From Trichinella spiralis (Eukaryota; Nematoda; Enoplea; Trichinellida; Trichinellidae), in contig CM012955.1 in NCBI GenBank assembly GCA_000181795.3, positions 9,209,898 through 9,273,897 of the forward strand: DNA of 64,000 bases, given 5' to 3'. The position numbers and the translations under genes are program-made. A model generated the notes under the pieces. It had not been told where the DNA came from and made no database searches. It saw only the letters and a program-made list of their open reading frames with translations. Shown here one piece after another: positions 42,107 to 56,100 of the stretch (positions within the stretch are counted from its first letter, which is position 1; each line of letters opens with the position of its first letter).

Positions 42107-44226
42107 TTAGCAAAGACCGCAAGTTTTAGGGCAGTAAAGTTTGCGCAAAGTAGAAGTTGCATCTGAGTGACAGTCTTGAGTGTTAGGAATTTTTCTGTTG
42201 GAGTTTCTTTTAATAAAGTTTAACGCAAGACAATGCATATTCCAATAGTATCCATCGGAAGTGTCCATGCAGCGGTCCTCTGAAATGACAAGCTCGTTTT
42301 AAGAATTGCTTTTTGGGAAGAATTGCTTCAAATTTACTAAAACAGTTGCAGCAGGATCGCTGGCAGTGAAGCATTAATTTTCCTGGCAACTTCTCACACC
42401 AGCCATTAATCGCCATTATCGGGCAGTTCTGAAATACTTTAAAGCAATGCAGAATGAAATACATTTAACCATAATGATTGCATTTGTTACAAACAAACAA
42501 GTCGCTTTAAATTGTGCATAAGCAAACACAAATAAAAATGCCGTGTAATTAGAAAGTTATACATGAACAATTTATGAATTGCGGAATTGTTGCAGATCTT
42601 CAGATGAGTATTACTTACAATAGGATCTTCATCATTGCAGTTTTGCTCTTTTTTGCAATCTATTTTCCAAGTTGATAGTGAAAAATGCGGTCTTAGCGTC
42701 CACGGATTTATAGCTGATTCATCTGGTGCAGAAATCTCTTGGTCAGCGTGATCAGCAAAATGCAAAAAGTCAGTACAGTTGTAAAGCAGATTTATTTTTG
42801 TAAAATCTTTGGTGCTGAATGTCTTTTTGGGGCCAATTTGAACTCTGTAATGAAATTTCACAAAATGTTCTCTCTCATATTCAGTTATGAAACTTTACTC
42901 TGAAAATTATTATTCCACAGCACGATTCCACGTCTTATGCTTTGAGAATTTTTTTTAAAGATTATAAAACTGAAAAAATTTTTTTTCTGTTAAATTACCC
43001 TTCAACTTTAGCTACCATTGTTGGCTGTTTATCATTTATTGCCCAAGCAGTTGATTCATAATGCATGATAGAATTGTAGTCATATGGAGTCAATAGCTCT
43101 GCTTCACTTGGAAGTCGAATGGCATATTCAGGCCAATAAGCTATTGATTAACGAAACTGAATGCTTTACAAGGCAAAGTTGCCATTTTACCTGGTTTGAT
43201 GTTCTCATAAAAAATATTAACATGATGATCGCGATCATAACGAGAATGTTCGTGATAAAAGCCCAGTGTGTGCATCAGTTCGTGACGGATGACGTCAGGT
43301 CTCCAGCAGCGTTTTCCCAGTGATAAGCTCTGTCCACCTTGTATAGGATGAAATCCTACATATGACCAGCATCTGAATAAAGCAAATGAATTAAAGTTGA
43401 ACTTCATAACTCATTATCAACAAATTACCCTTTCAAGTCTGTTATAAAAAGATGATTTTTTGATCTTTTCTTTAGTCGCTTAAATTTCACGCAAGTGTTT
43501 CTTTGCAATTCATCTGTAACTTCTTGAAACATTCTCATCTTTTTATCATCTGAATTGAATTCACTGTCGGTGTATATGATAATGCAGAAATGAAATGTAA
43601 AATTTACCAATATATACTTTGTCAAAGTAGTAAAGTACCATCTTGTTTGGCCATCTTGATTGTATATCTTTTTTGGCGTTGCGTGTTAGTAAATTCTGAT
43701 TTTGAAATTAACTTACAAAGTGTAATGAAATTTGAATAGATATTACCATTTCTTTAGGTGACTTATCAAACAGTCTTTTTATATCTCCTTCGAAAAAGTC
43801 TACGTACAATACAAATTGATTTGTCATTTTTGGTTAATATTTATTTATTCATCTATGCAAATTTAATTAGAATTAGAATTCATATTAAACGTCCATAATA
43901 CAGTGAATTTAATTCAACAAATTATTGTACTTTAGGCATTTTATTTTACTTTATTTATTAAAAATTTATATCAATATTTGGGCATGTGAAATAAGCAATT
44001 TTAAATGTTCTCCACAAAGAAGCTCTTAAGAAAAGTAAACTTACCATGACCATTATTTGTCAGTTCAAATAAGGTGGGTTTTTCAGACAAAGTGCCTTTA
44101 TTAGTAAGAAAAAGCTGAATTTTCTAAAAAATAATTTATTTTAGTAAGCACTGGGTAGGAATTTTTGTGCAGTAAGCGTACAATTAGGAACGTTGAAATC
44201 ACATAAAAATTACGTCGATTCATCAT
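42107..44226 (-). CDS. astacin metalloprotease with two C-terminal ShK-like modules
   Basis: Astacins are secreted zinc endopeptidases; nematodes have many, with roles in moulting, digestion and matrix processing. Exons about 44114-44045, 43799-43747, 43695-43608, 43549-43429, 43372-43191, 43140-42999, 42844-42619, 42428-42338 and 42279-42107 join in phase. The propeptide has FFEGDI, the family's switch motif. The mature domain starts near RWPNKMVLYYFDK. It has CWSYVG, the zinc site HELMHTLGFYHEHSRYDRD (about 43285-43230) and the Met-turn SIMHY (about 43060). FTKINLLY closes the domain. Two six-Cys ShK-type modules follow, ending CPKTCGLC at the stop, with no EGF or CUB domain. The start exon (ATG 44226, weakly hydrophobic leader) and the first splice, which would leave a very short intron, are uncertain. 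Its stop lies 428 bases from the convergent receptor stop. Confidence 0.85.
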
Positions 44227-44523
44227 GATGGAAACGCTCAGCTGCTTCCACTGCAACTGTACATCAATTTTAGAAACTGTTTAAATATCACTTCATCACA
44301 CCGATGTCGCTAAAATTGTTAGCAAGAATGCATTCGAATTAGGCAGCATGTAATATCTAAGTATGCAATAGTGTTTACACTGCTGAAAAAACATGTTAAA
44401 AATGCATTATCAATTTCTTACATCTTTGCTGATAAAGTATTGTTATTAAATAGCTTTTCCAAGTTCATTTATGAGAAAAAAAGACCATTTTTTAAACACA
44501 GCATCAGAATGATCAAAGTAAAA

Positions 44524-44529
44524 TTTATT
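44524..44529 (-). terminator. candidate poly(A) signal of EYA
   Basis: AATAAA on the minus strand, about 185 bases past the EYA stop. Confidence 0.35.
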
Positions 44530-44714
44530 TATTCATTATACAGTAAAATTTCGTTTGACACACCAAGTTCACTATAGGTGACATTGATTCCGATAAAAAT
44601 AAGTGCAGTTATGATAAAATATAGCACATTTTCATTTTTCTTTGACAAGGGCTATGGAAAAATCACGAGCATAGCCCTGGATCAATTGCTTCGAAAAGTA
44701 TACACCAATCATTT

Positions 44715-47700
44715 TTACAGATGACCAAGTTCTAATGCGTGATGTAATGCGAGTAGATCAGAATGATTTGTCACTCGCCAAAAGGGAAATTGCATCTGAA
44801 AGGAAAAATGTTTTGATGTATTTTAAATAGAAATAATTTTTCCATTCTATTCTCTAATATCATGTCCAACGTTACATTTAAATTATTGCATGGCATATAC
44901 AGTTACAGTTGTCAGTTAAATTTCATCCAAAGAAGGAGACAGTGGTGACTTACTTGTTTTGCCGCAACTTCTTCTTCACGACCATCACCGACAACTACAT
45001 AAGTGCACTTTTTGCCAAAACGGTGCAGAATGCGTTCAAAGCAAGCCTCTTTGCCTAAATTGTTTTCTATCAATATATATATATATATATAGGTATATTC
45101 TTCATTTTATTCTAGTTTATTATATTTCAAACCAATTTTTGCAGCGCAGTATATATTTTCAATTGGAAACATTGAGCTGAGGCCGTAAAGCAGCAGCTTT
45201 GCATAAGTTGGAATAAGGGGTGATGTGGTGACCAATATATTTGCGTAGTTGGTTCTGAAGTTTATAATATAATCAAATATAAAAATATAAATTAATTGAT
45301 AACTTACTTTGATGTGATTTGAGACAGACATTTAAGAACCAAACTGTGCCAAGAGTCAGTGAATGTTTCAATGTCGTTACGAATTTGAAGCCATTGCTCT
45401 TGTTTGCCACAGCCCAATAAACCTAAATGTGATTGAAGTCAGCAGTTTTGATGATTTTAGTTAATTTTAATACATTTCAGATAAATTTTAATTGCAAAAT
45501 GTGCTTCAGATTATTCATATTTTGATAAAGAACTGAAATGTTTGAATCTTAGTAGTTTTTTCTATACAAATATTAATTGTGCATTTGTTTTGTTAATTTT
45601 CACGCGTTTATAAACTTAAGATGCTATTTTATTCAAATTAAAGCAGTGAAGTAATATATAAATGGAGTTTATCATTCAAAGATATTGCATTTGAGTGCTA
45701 AGCAAAAGTGTATTTAAAAAAAAGTAATTTTCGTTCCTCATTAACCTTATCTGGTCTTAACGTTTTGCATTCATATTTCGCGAATTACTATAATATAACG
45801 AAAAATTATGATTTATTACCACAATGAAGGAAACCGTAGAAACTTAAGTTATTTTGAAATAAGTAATGCAATATTTTCAAAACAGAATAATCAGAAGTAG
45901 CTGGCACAACATGCAGTACACTAAATGGAATGTGTTAATGCTTGCTATCTTTCATATTATTAATTACAGACTCATTGAATGATGAATGATATGTATGCTC
46001 ATTTAAATATTGAGTGTTTAATTGGTAAAAGAAGTGAATAATCCAAGATTTGCCTTACCGCCTACGTTGTCTTTGTAAAGATTGTACAAATCACGAATTC
46101 TTCGATAACGAAATGCAATTTTTCGCATAAAATCAATACTTCCACGGACTCCAGGAACTAAACAGAATGTTGCAGCATTTGTTGTCGGTATGGGCAATCC
46201 CTCAGAAGAGAGTGAAAATGTTCTTAAATAAAATAATCAATCAGTTATCATTATTTAATATTTGATAAGTAATGTCAATTTGTTGCACATGTGCATTTTT
46301 TAATTTAAAAGAAAAGTATCGATTATTTTATCTACTTACGACAGATCTTGAGAGTCATCAGCGGCTATATCATCAATATGGGCTTGATCGCAGTCTTCAA
46401 GCTCATTGAAAAAGAAATGCGTATCAGATAGATAGAAAATTAATTCTTCCATGCGTAAGCCAACGGAAACGGAAGCATTTACATCTTTGTCGAATTTAGA
46501 TGCGTAAGCTCCTGTTAAAAGCGAGTGAAATAAAATGCAAGTTTCATCCAGATCCCAGAGGAAAATCCTTTCATAACTTCCATCCAAGGTCGGTGACATA
46601 TTTGCTGTTCGCCTGCGTTTTCCTTTAGCTATAATGATAAATTAAAAACAAAAATGCATTGAATAAATATTTTCATTGAAAGTTTTGCTCACATTTCTTT
46701 GAATCGGAACTGATTTTTGATGTCGGGGAATCAATGGAGAAAGCATCAGCAGATGACTGACTGGAATTATGAGTAGAGATTGATGTGCAAGATGGGATCT
46801 GAGTCAGTTGATATGTTGCTGTGCTTGCTGCTCCTGCGTTTGAGGACCCAACACATGCCAACGGGCCATTGTATGCTGGATATGGGCCGAGATTTGTATA
46901 ATACTGTGGGTACGTTTGCGGATACCCTCCAACAGTGCTGTATCCCCCGTACTCTAAAGCTTGGTTTGCTCCAGCAAAATTTTGTGGATTGACAATTCCA
47001 CCGGTCGCAAACGATGGTGCAGCATATGCAGTGCCTGTAAAAAACCAACAGATAGTTTTCAACTAGGTACTGAGTTTATAAATAATGTAACCGTAGTATG
47101 CATTAGCAGGTGATATTCCAGCTGTAGCTGCACTGAGGTAGGCATTCAAAGGGTATGGATTGGACTTTATACTGCGGCCTATAAATAAATTGGTAATAAT
47201 ACTTATTACTTATGTTGAATGACATTTTTCATTGACGAACCACAAGCTTGGGCAAATACAGTGGGGTAAGAAGACTGATTTGATTGACTGCCATAAAAGG
47301 CGCCATGATTCGTTGTTGAAATGCTGTAGTTCGACAGTGGAGACTGACCGTTATACATTGCGCTTAAAAATGTACATGTTTATGCTTTAAATATCTAGGC
47401 AAACGCATTTACCTGGCACAGTAAGGTGACAAGGCAGATGATGTAGAGACACCACAGAGTAGACTTTTTCCACTTGCTATATCCGCTTAAAGAATGAATT
47501 TTATTAAAATCTTTTTTTTTAATTTAAAACACTCTATTTGAAACAATATCAGAACAGAAGCAACGCATGCAGTGCTCATTGCGCTTTGCTAATTGGAGGC
47601 TATGTTAAATATTTTTAAAAAATAACGCTAAAAAGTCTTACAAGTAGAACCCATTTCTGCAGATATAGTGCCATACATCATTGCAGCAGCCCCTTTTATT

Positions 47701-48745
47701 GCGCTGTTTGGACTGGATGCAAGTGTAGGTCTTGCTAAAGTTTCAACGGCAATCACTTTGTTAGAATGTGCACTATTGTTGCCTAAAGCAATTGAAAAGC
47801 ATTATTATTAGTAGTATTAGTATTAATATTATTATCATCATATTACTCGACCAATTTTTTCAAAATTGCAATGCAATCAAAAAGGTAACTTTTTAATTTA
47901 TTGCTATAGTGTTGTAAAGCACTTTCAGAAATTTTAGCTTTATCAATCCAGTGTAATGCACTAGAAATCCTGTTAAAAGTAATGCAAGTTTCATATTAGA
48001 AAAATAAAATGCATGCGTTAAATAGAAATACATGCAATATGAATAATGAAATAATAATAATGTGCACTTTGACGCTTGTTGAAAGTTTCTAAAAGTAAGA
48101 TATTTGCTTGAACTTACTTGAAGTAAAACTATCAGAAGACCATCGTGAAGCAGATGTATAGCTAGAACACTCTTCTGCAGAGCTTTGAGAAGAAACGGAA
48201 AAATAAAGCGACGCTGCTGAATCAGTAAGCCGCGCACACGGCGATGCACTAAGCTGAAATCGGGTTTGCTGCGGCGCTGCACTGTCTACAAAGTTCGCTG
48301 CGCCACCTGGTAGGTCAAAATCATTACTAGATGATTTGGCTTGTAATGTTGATGGGGATGGTTGTATTATGAAACTTGGGCCAACCACTGTAAAAGCTGA
48401 AGATTCGGCACCACTTTCTGTAGAAATCGTCGATGTCGGCTGTTGTTGTTGTTGTTGATCTGTATCCGTCGAGCAATTCAATGGATTGTTTGCACTGAAA
48501 TATGCATATTTGTTTTGTTGCTCTTAATTTGTTCATCATGTTCTTCAAACTACTGCATACGTACGTGAACTGCTTGAATGAATCGATATTGGTCGTATCG
48601 AAGCTTGGAACAATTAAGCGCGATCGACAGTGCAACGTACCACGCTTGTATGCCTGAAAAATTTGCATTAGTAGAAGTTGAGAGAAAAAGTACCTGATAT
48701 TGCTTGAATTTTTTGTTTTCAACGTAGCTGTCGCGGGTCAAACAA
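44715..48745 (-). CDS. eya: Eyes absent (EYA) transcriptional coactivator and tyrosine phosphatase
   Basis: EYA partners the homeodomain protein Six/Sine oculis and is a HAD-type protein tyrosine phosphatase. Thirteen exons join with consistent phase: 48653-48565, 48494-48118, 47782-47642, 47485-47413, 47362-47241, about 47177-47091, 47034-46693, 46628-46340, 46222-46059, 45422-45308, 45254-45133, 45054-44954 and 44795-44715, after a first segment ending at 48694. The C-terminal EYA domain has the catalytic FLWDLDET, then [59 protein letters not shown] and [14 protein letters not shown]. The N-terminal half is rich in Ser, Thr, Tyr and Pro, as is usual for the activation region. No ATG was found in the first segment (to about 48745), so the 5' end is incomplete. 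Confidence 0.93.
45077..45092. repeat. (AT)n tract
   Basis: About eight AT units in an EYA intron. Confidence 0.7.
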
Positions 48746-49990
48746 GCATTGACCTCGAAAGTCAGTTTTGCAACAGATTAATTGACGCAGCTGTCAAATC
48801 AACAAGCTGAAGATTAGCCTCTGTATAGTGTCAAGAAATTTAGAGTTGCAAACTTAAAATGTTGAAGAGAAAATTTATTCTGAACATTGCCCCTCAGCTG
48901 TCAGGAAAACTGATCCAAAATATTTCCACAACGGTGACGTGTTATCGTATGCCACTGCTCTCCGCCTACTTCGGCTGCATCGATTGGAACATGCTAGTGC
49001 AACTTTGGCAACCTGCTTTTTTAACAACCAATCAAAGATGAGCACAACTGGTGTCTGTAACTGAAGCCTGACGCTTGCGCATACCAGGGACGACTAAATT
49101 TTGTTGAACAAGTTGCGGATTAATATGCATTGTTATAAAAGTAAAAATATACACCTCTACGGCATCAGACGTGGACATTAAAAAAGATTTCTATTCTTTC
49201 TCTTTCATTAAAGAAATGAAGAAAATGAAAATGACAAACCACATGCATACTTTACAGATTTGAAATTTGAAAACCCTTTAGGAGAGAATTAGACAAAAAG
49301 AAATAAAAAGATTCACTTCTGAGACAGTATAATTAATAATGGAAAATTCATGATCAGCTGAAAATGGTGATCACGAGGAGAAGAAGAAAAGAGGCAAGCA
49401 GGCACCTGAATGAACAAAAAGTCATCGAATGGATATTGGACAAACAAATAACGCCCTATGGTTAAGCGGGTTGAATAAAGCGACAGGAGCCTTGATTCAA
49501 TGGTCAAGTGGACAAAGCGCTGCTTGCTTGCGGCAGCAGGCGAACAGCAGATTCACTTAGCACGGGAACTTAGCGCTTTTTTTTGGTGCATTGTACGCGT
49601 GGGCTGCATAGAAAGATGAGTTATAATAGTCACTTAACGACTGGCTTCTTCTTCTTCGCCCGGCCGACCAGCCATTGTCTACCAATAGCAAGCAAACAAT
49701 AGTCGCCAGTGGTCACAAAAACTCAGCTGGCGCGTCCGCTTCAACCCCGAACCGTCTGAGGAGGCCAGTGGCCAATGTAGTGGACGTCCTGCGGAGGGTC
49801 GCTAGCAAAGCGTCGAACAAAAGCATTACATTGTGCAATTTTCGCTCTTTGGTCATTATCCAAGCAGAGCATCAGCCATAATTGGCCCTGACTGTGAGTG
49901 GAACAGTAATGTAACAGTAAAGGCCATGCAACCCAATTGCTCATTTCATCGGTCGCCACAGTCTCAGTAACTGATTTGGTGCTATAAGAC

Positions 49991-49991
49991 T

Positions 49992-50024
<33 letters not shown>

Positions 50025-50046
50025 AGAAAGAAAGAAAGAAAGAAAG
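49991..50046. repeat. (GA)n-(GAAA)n microsatellite
   Basis: About fourteen GA units pass into GAAA units, upstream of EYA. Confidence 0.9.
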
Positions 50047-51026
50047 ATACTTCATCATTGTTCTTGATCAGCTCAAAACAACTGGGAAATCTATGTTAAC
50101 ATCAGTTGTATCAAAAATAATTGCATATTATCTTTGGTACAGGTTGATCTTTGACATGTCACAATATCTGCCAATTTTATTTACAACATACAGTAAGAAA
50201 TTTAGTTGTAAAATCTTATGATAAAAAATTTCCAAAAGTTTTCCATTTACAAATATTTTGCATAGTGTAAGAATAAGTGAAATCTTCGAAATTATTCAAC
50301 TTACAAAGCCTAATATTCAGTAATAATGCCTGAAATGAAAAATAACTTTCTTGAAAAATATCATGAAAGGGGGAATTGCTTAGCTTGTGAATGTGGTGCA
50401 TCTAATACCCATAAAAAATTGCCATACCATTTTTCATGCTTTATGTATATATTTATATGTATATAAAATAATGCCTTTATGAACAAACATCTCGTTTGCA
50501 GCATGTCTAACAAAAATTATTTCAGTCAATCATTCTGCATCGTATTATTTTCTGTGCTAATTATTAATTTGTATACTTTTTTCTATTGTTTGAAAATAAT
50601 GAATAATAAAAAATGTTGCGAATGCTTTGCAGTGTAACGCTACACCGTCACTATACAACTCTTAACGTGTATTTTTAGTCCAAATATTCCATTTATATGT
50701 AATCGATATGGTAGTTAAATTTGATGACAGCGCAGAAGCTACTGTTTTGAACTGTGTAGACTTTATAAAGGAGCAATATTAAACTACGAATCGAAAAAAT
50801 GATGTATCCGTTTTGTAATTTGCATTTCTTCCCTGGTCAATACTTGCACATGGAAAAGTTGGACTTATAGAAAAGTTCACTTAAAACCATTAACTGATTT
50901 GCAATTGCATCAGCTTATGTTGTAGGTCGATCGTTTTGTAGGATGCAAATGCACGTGCAAACAATGCATGATTTTGAACAAACACTAATCTGTTTGGCAA
51001 ACTTTGCCATCGTCGTTGCGCAGCTA

Positions 51027-51067
51027 ATAAGTCGCCTACTTAATAGGAGCCCTAATTAAAGGCGACT
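51027..51067. repeat. short inverted repeat (AAGTCGCCT ... AGGCGACTT)
   Basis: Two perfectly complementary 9-base arms separated by about 21 bases, followed by a T run. It could be a hairpin in an RNA or a chance palindrome. Confidence 0.4.
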
Positions 51068-53094
51068 TTTTCTACAAACCTTTGCTTTGCTGAATGCGGA
51101 CCGTCTGTTCAGTCTGAAAAGCTAGCTAACTTTGTTTGGCCGCGTGCTACTGTAACAAGATGCGGAATCGATACGCGCCTGTGTTAGTGCTATTAGCAGA
51201 CTAGCTAATGGGCACCATTACGTTTAAAGTTCAATAAATGTATCGACATAGTAACAAATGATATGAATAGTCTTAAAATAAACGTAAAATTTTGTAAAAT
51301 ATTGCATTTTTCAATGCCAACGTTTTAACTAGCATTTTGAATTTAGAGAGATGTTTAAAAATTTGATATTTTTAAGAATCTTTAGACGTTACTGAAATGT
51401 AGAAAAATTTATTATACGTATATATTTGTATAGTTTGAAGAAAAATTCTGCTTGAAGTAAGAGGATTTGGTGCTGATCAGTAGTACTTTGCTTTCTAATC
51501 AGGTCGTGCTCAGCAGAAGATGGACTATGGTGAAAATCGTCATTAGGTCAGTTAGAGAGTTGGATCATTACAGTATACAAGCAAATGGCACGCTTTGCTG
51601 TAGATATACTTGCTTGAAATATTCCAACAGACGTATTTTGTTTTCAAGACATATGTTCAGGAAGGAGGGACAAGTAGTCTGAGGGGTTGGACTAAGCTGA
51701 TCGCCTGTCATGAACAGTTGATTAGCCTTGGCATATGACCAGCTCAGGTGCCGAAGTTGAACTGCGCCTCGGAAGCTAAATTAACAACGATAAACTTGCT
51801 GACCGGAAGTTTAGTGGGTCAGCGTTTGTTTTGAAGCGTGGCAGCTAACCATGTTGGCAATCAGCCGGCGCCGTATTATCCCACAATGATTAGTAGTGAA
51901 AAGCAAACTTTTCAAAAATGAATAAATAAAAAATCAAAAAGCAATTATGACTGATTGTTATTAATGATGTAGCAATTTTATTTTTAACTGATTAATCACG
52001 AAAGAGAAAACATTCGCATACTTTTTCATGGTAATTTTCTCCACAAATCAGAAGCAAAGTGAAATGCAGCTAATAAAGTTGTCATGAAAATGATTTATTA
52101 GTATTACATTATTTATTACGTATTGTAAAATGATTTCAGCTTGTTCGAGATAATTGTTCATTATGTGCTGCGATTGCATATGCAAGCTTGTCTAATTTCT
52201 GATGTATAATAAGTCCAAATTGTAATAATAAATAATATAATGAATTCTCTAATGATAAGGTATGGAATTTTTGCATATTTCTGTTTTTATAAAGTATATG
52301 AATAAAGTACCGTGATAAACATTTAATTTGATCAGTAAGTTCACGCATATTGTAATAAATTTGTTACCGTATATTTATGTAGTAAAGTTTTTAAGCTTGT
52401 TTCTCTCTTTAGTTATATTGTAAATAAAAGTATAAAGCATTTGAGGATATTTTGAATTCAAATTTACTAACTCGAAAATATTAATATTCGACGAATTGTC
52501 CACTCATTTCAAGCATTATCAGGTCTAACATTTGAATTAAAGGAACGTGAGCTTTAAATTTAATTCTAATCATGAACAAGAATTGTAAGAGTGTAATTAT
52601 TTCACCGTTACAAATATATCAGTCTACTTATCTACTATATTTACAAATATATCAGTCATATTAAAATATGCAAAAATTGTTAATGTTAAAGTATTAAGTT
52701 TCACAAATGGAATAATTGTGCTATGATAATTATATTTCCACAAAAATAAAGCATACTTAAAATGTAATTGATGATAGTGAAAATTATGAAGCAGTGCCTT
52801 AAAATTATTAAAAAAATCCAAAGGAAAAGAAAAGGCTTTACCTCGAAACGACCCTAGCCAGCGGTGTGAATTGATGACGCTGATGGTATTGATCAAGTTG
52901 GCGAAAAGGAAGCAACGGTCCATGTTGGAAAAGTGATTTTGAGAATTGGAGCAGGTAAAAGTGAGAAAGAACGCAGAATTAGAATTTTTGAAGAACTAAC
53001 AGACAATGGAGAAGAGCTGAAGAAAGATAAAGTGAATGGAGAAGGTAACGTAAACTCGTACAGGGTATCAAGAAAGATGAGAAGACGCGAAATT

Positions 53095-53134
53095 GCTAGC
53101 TAGCTAGCTAGCTAGTTAGCTTGCTTGCTTGCTA
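53095..53134. repeat. (GCTA)n/(GCTT)n tetramer repeat
   Basis: Tandem GCTA units, self-complementary with CTAG, pass into GCTT units. Confidence 0.85.
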
Positions 53135-56100
53135 GTCTATGTGCAATGTCGTGTTAGTTAAACTGTGGAAGCTGACCTGCCTTTGAGGCTGAGAATGAAA
53201 CCGAACCTTTCTGCCTGCCTGCATGCGTCCGCGTGAGTCGGCCGGTTCCTGTGCAAGCGATCTGACCGCCAGTCACTTAATCCGAAAACTCAGCTACCAC
53301 GACGCGGCCATTTAAAACTTGGATGAAATGTCATCGTTGTTGAAACTTTACCCACAGCTAAATACAACTCACCGGGTTGGACACGTTTAATACAACAGAC
53401 TGGCCAAACCCCTGACCAGATCCCATCGACGCCTGCTTATCATGTCCACTACTTTTCATCTGCTTGAATGCTGCGAAACCATTTCATGCGGTTGCTAACA
53501 AATTTTCAAAATGACGACATCCAACACCACCACAACAGCTCCTCACAACATTCATATGATACTTACTGCTGAGCACGTGACTGGCGTATTCGTCATTCGC
53601 AACTTCTCTCCCTCTCTCTATCTCTTTGTGAAACATGAATGTAAATAATGAAAAAGCATTGAAAGATTGGTTGGTTGAAACAAAAAAATTATAATAACAA
53701 CATTCAAGCTTTTTTTCTTCAAAAAAGCAAAAACTACAATGACACTCTACCACACATTGCCTTCATCTGTTCTACTGGGTACACTTTTGCGCTTGGTAGA
53801 GGGAGGGGGGGGGCAATTTGTTAAGAAGCAACGACTGGTCAATATTTGCAAGCCTCAACCGACCGACAGTACTACAATGCACAACTGTCCTCAGCGGTTG
53901 TCGCAAAGTCATAAACATCGGGTCCAGCTCTTGACGTGGAAAACAAACGGGGTCGAGAAGAGGCGTGGAAAAAAGCCATTATTCTTTGAAGAAACTAACT
54001 TGACGTTGACAAATAATAAATAATAAACGCACCATCGTGCGAATAATCATCTCGATGCAGTGGTTCCAAACATTTTTCCGGATATATCCATTGTAGACAA
54101 TAAATTTTCTAATCGAGCTAATAGATTTGTGATTACAGTTTTTGTAAAAGTAAAAGCTGTTCAAATATGCACAATATCCTGTACACATTTTTCTACACGA
54201 AAAGGTCAGTTAAACAAAATATACAACGAGTATGCTTTTCGTTTTATTGCAAAAACAAAAGTTATATTCCTGATGAATGTCAATTTTTTTCATATAATTT
54301 TCAAATTTCAAAACGCCCATTTCAAGTATTATATTTGTTGCTTATTCAAAATTCACATTGCAAATATTTTCGACTAGAATCTAATTGATTCATAGCACTA
54401 CATGATAAATGAAACATCAAATAGCGTAGTCTTATTTTTTTGAAAGTTGCTGTTGCTCTTAAACGAATAATTTCATATTTCTGTTTATTTAAACTAGTCA
54501 ACATTAGCTCATTATTACAGTAGTTTAAGTGGAATTAAGTAAAAAATGCACTGTATTATTAGTTTGATGCATATTGTTGTTGATTTAGAGAAGTGATTTG
54601 ATTTTATATAGATAAAAAGTTTTATTTTTGTTTTGATGCTATGATAACGATGAACAAACAACAATAAAGTTGCCAAGCTTGGCAAACAGGAAAATGTTCC
54701 GAGTTTCCTTCAGCTTCGTCTTCACGTTGGAATTCATGGCAAAACTTGAAATTGAAAAGGTTTTCGAAATTTTTCTCATTAACATGCTCTGCTTTAAGGC
54801 TGATCATTTTCACGACAGCCGAACGCCTTTGTAGCATGCTGTGATCAATCGTCAAGTGTCAAATGTCCAAAGTCTATGCGCGACCATATTTTTGATACCT
54901 GATCTTCGCTATTCACTGATCGATGCGCATCGTGAAATCACCCGCACACATTTAGCAGAGTGCATATGATACCACGGTAAGGTGATCCTGCGATTGTTGG
55001 TTCCGCCTGTCAAAAGTCTACTGCCAGCAATCGAAAAATATTGAACTGCTAATTGCTGCTTTCATATTTTACCTTCTGAATTCAATGAACAACTGTTAAA
55101 CATTATTTGCAATAATTATATTTTCAAAACAGTGCATTATTGAAATTCACACTTGCAACAATAAGTAATACATTATTATTATGAAGAAAAAAGCCAAACC
55201 CAATTGATTATTCCAATCTACTTGCAAATGATATTCATTTCAATCTATTCTACTAACTTTTAGTTGTTATGATGAAGTGAAATTACTTTAAAATGACTTT
55301 ACAATTGAACATTGTGTTCATTATTTTTTTCTCTACGTTTAACGTTTACCGTTTTACCGGAAAATGAATGTTTGGTTGTTAGGTCATGTCAATGTTCAGA
55401 AACGGAAACACGCAAACACAAGCAGCTGAATGTAGTTAGGCTGACAAATATTTACTTCTGTTATAGCAGGATGAGACATATGGATAGCGCTTTTGCGGTA
55501 ACAGAAGCAAAATCGTCAGCTTCTACGCAAACAGATATTGCAAACTGAAATATCGATTTTGATGTCTATTTCTGTAGCAATTAAAATGAATCATTCATTT
55601 CAACATAAAAGATTGAACTTAGCATCTCTAAAAAAGGAAAATAACCCCTTACAATAAAAATATTTCAAATTATCTATCAATTCAATTTTAAAACTTTTAT
55701 TTTTAAAAAGTCTACTTGTCATATTTTAATTATCTCTACAATACTGCAATAAAAAACCTCAGTGATATTAACAAATTTACAGTGAAAACCCCTGAGTATA
55801 ACACTGTAATAAATATTTAAAATTTATTTCATTAATTTTAACAACAATTTTATAGTTTTAAAGCATCTTAAGAATAACAAAATCCAAGTTAATAAGAACG
55901 TTGAATTGATTTCTGTTTATGAAAGCTAAATACTGCCGAAACTCTACATAACCTTATAAAAATATTAAAAATGAAAATTTTGAATTTTTCATAAAAATTA
56001 AACATTAAATTTCTTCAGATGCATATTGAATAAAATAAAAATAAATATTATTAACAATTTGTTAGTCTCAATTCTAACTGTAATACAGTAAATCGAAATT

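Noticed and set aside
51467-51682. Plus-strand 71-codon frame in a less AT-rich island
   Set aside because: It has no recognisable product and no splice sites tying it to other exons.
54622-54855. 77-codon minus-strand frame
   Set aside because: Composition is mildly protein-like but there is no motif, no clear start context and no neighbouring exon.
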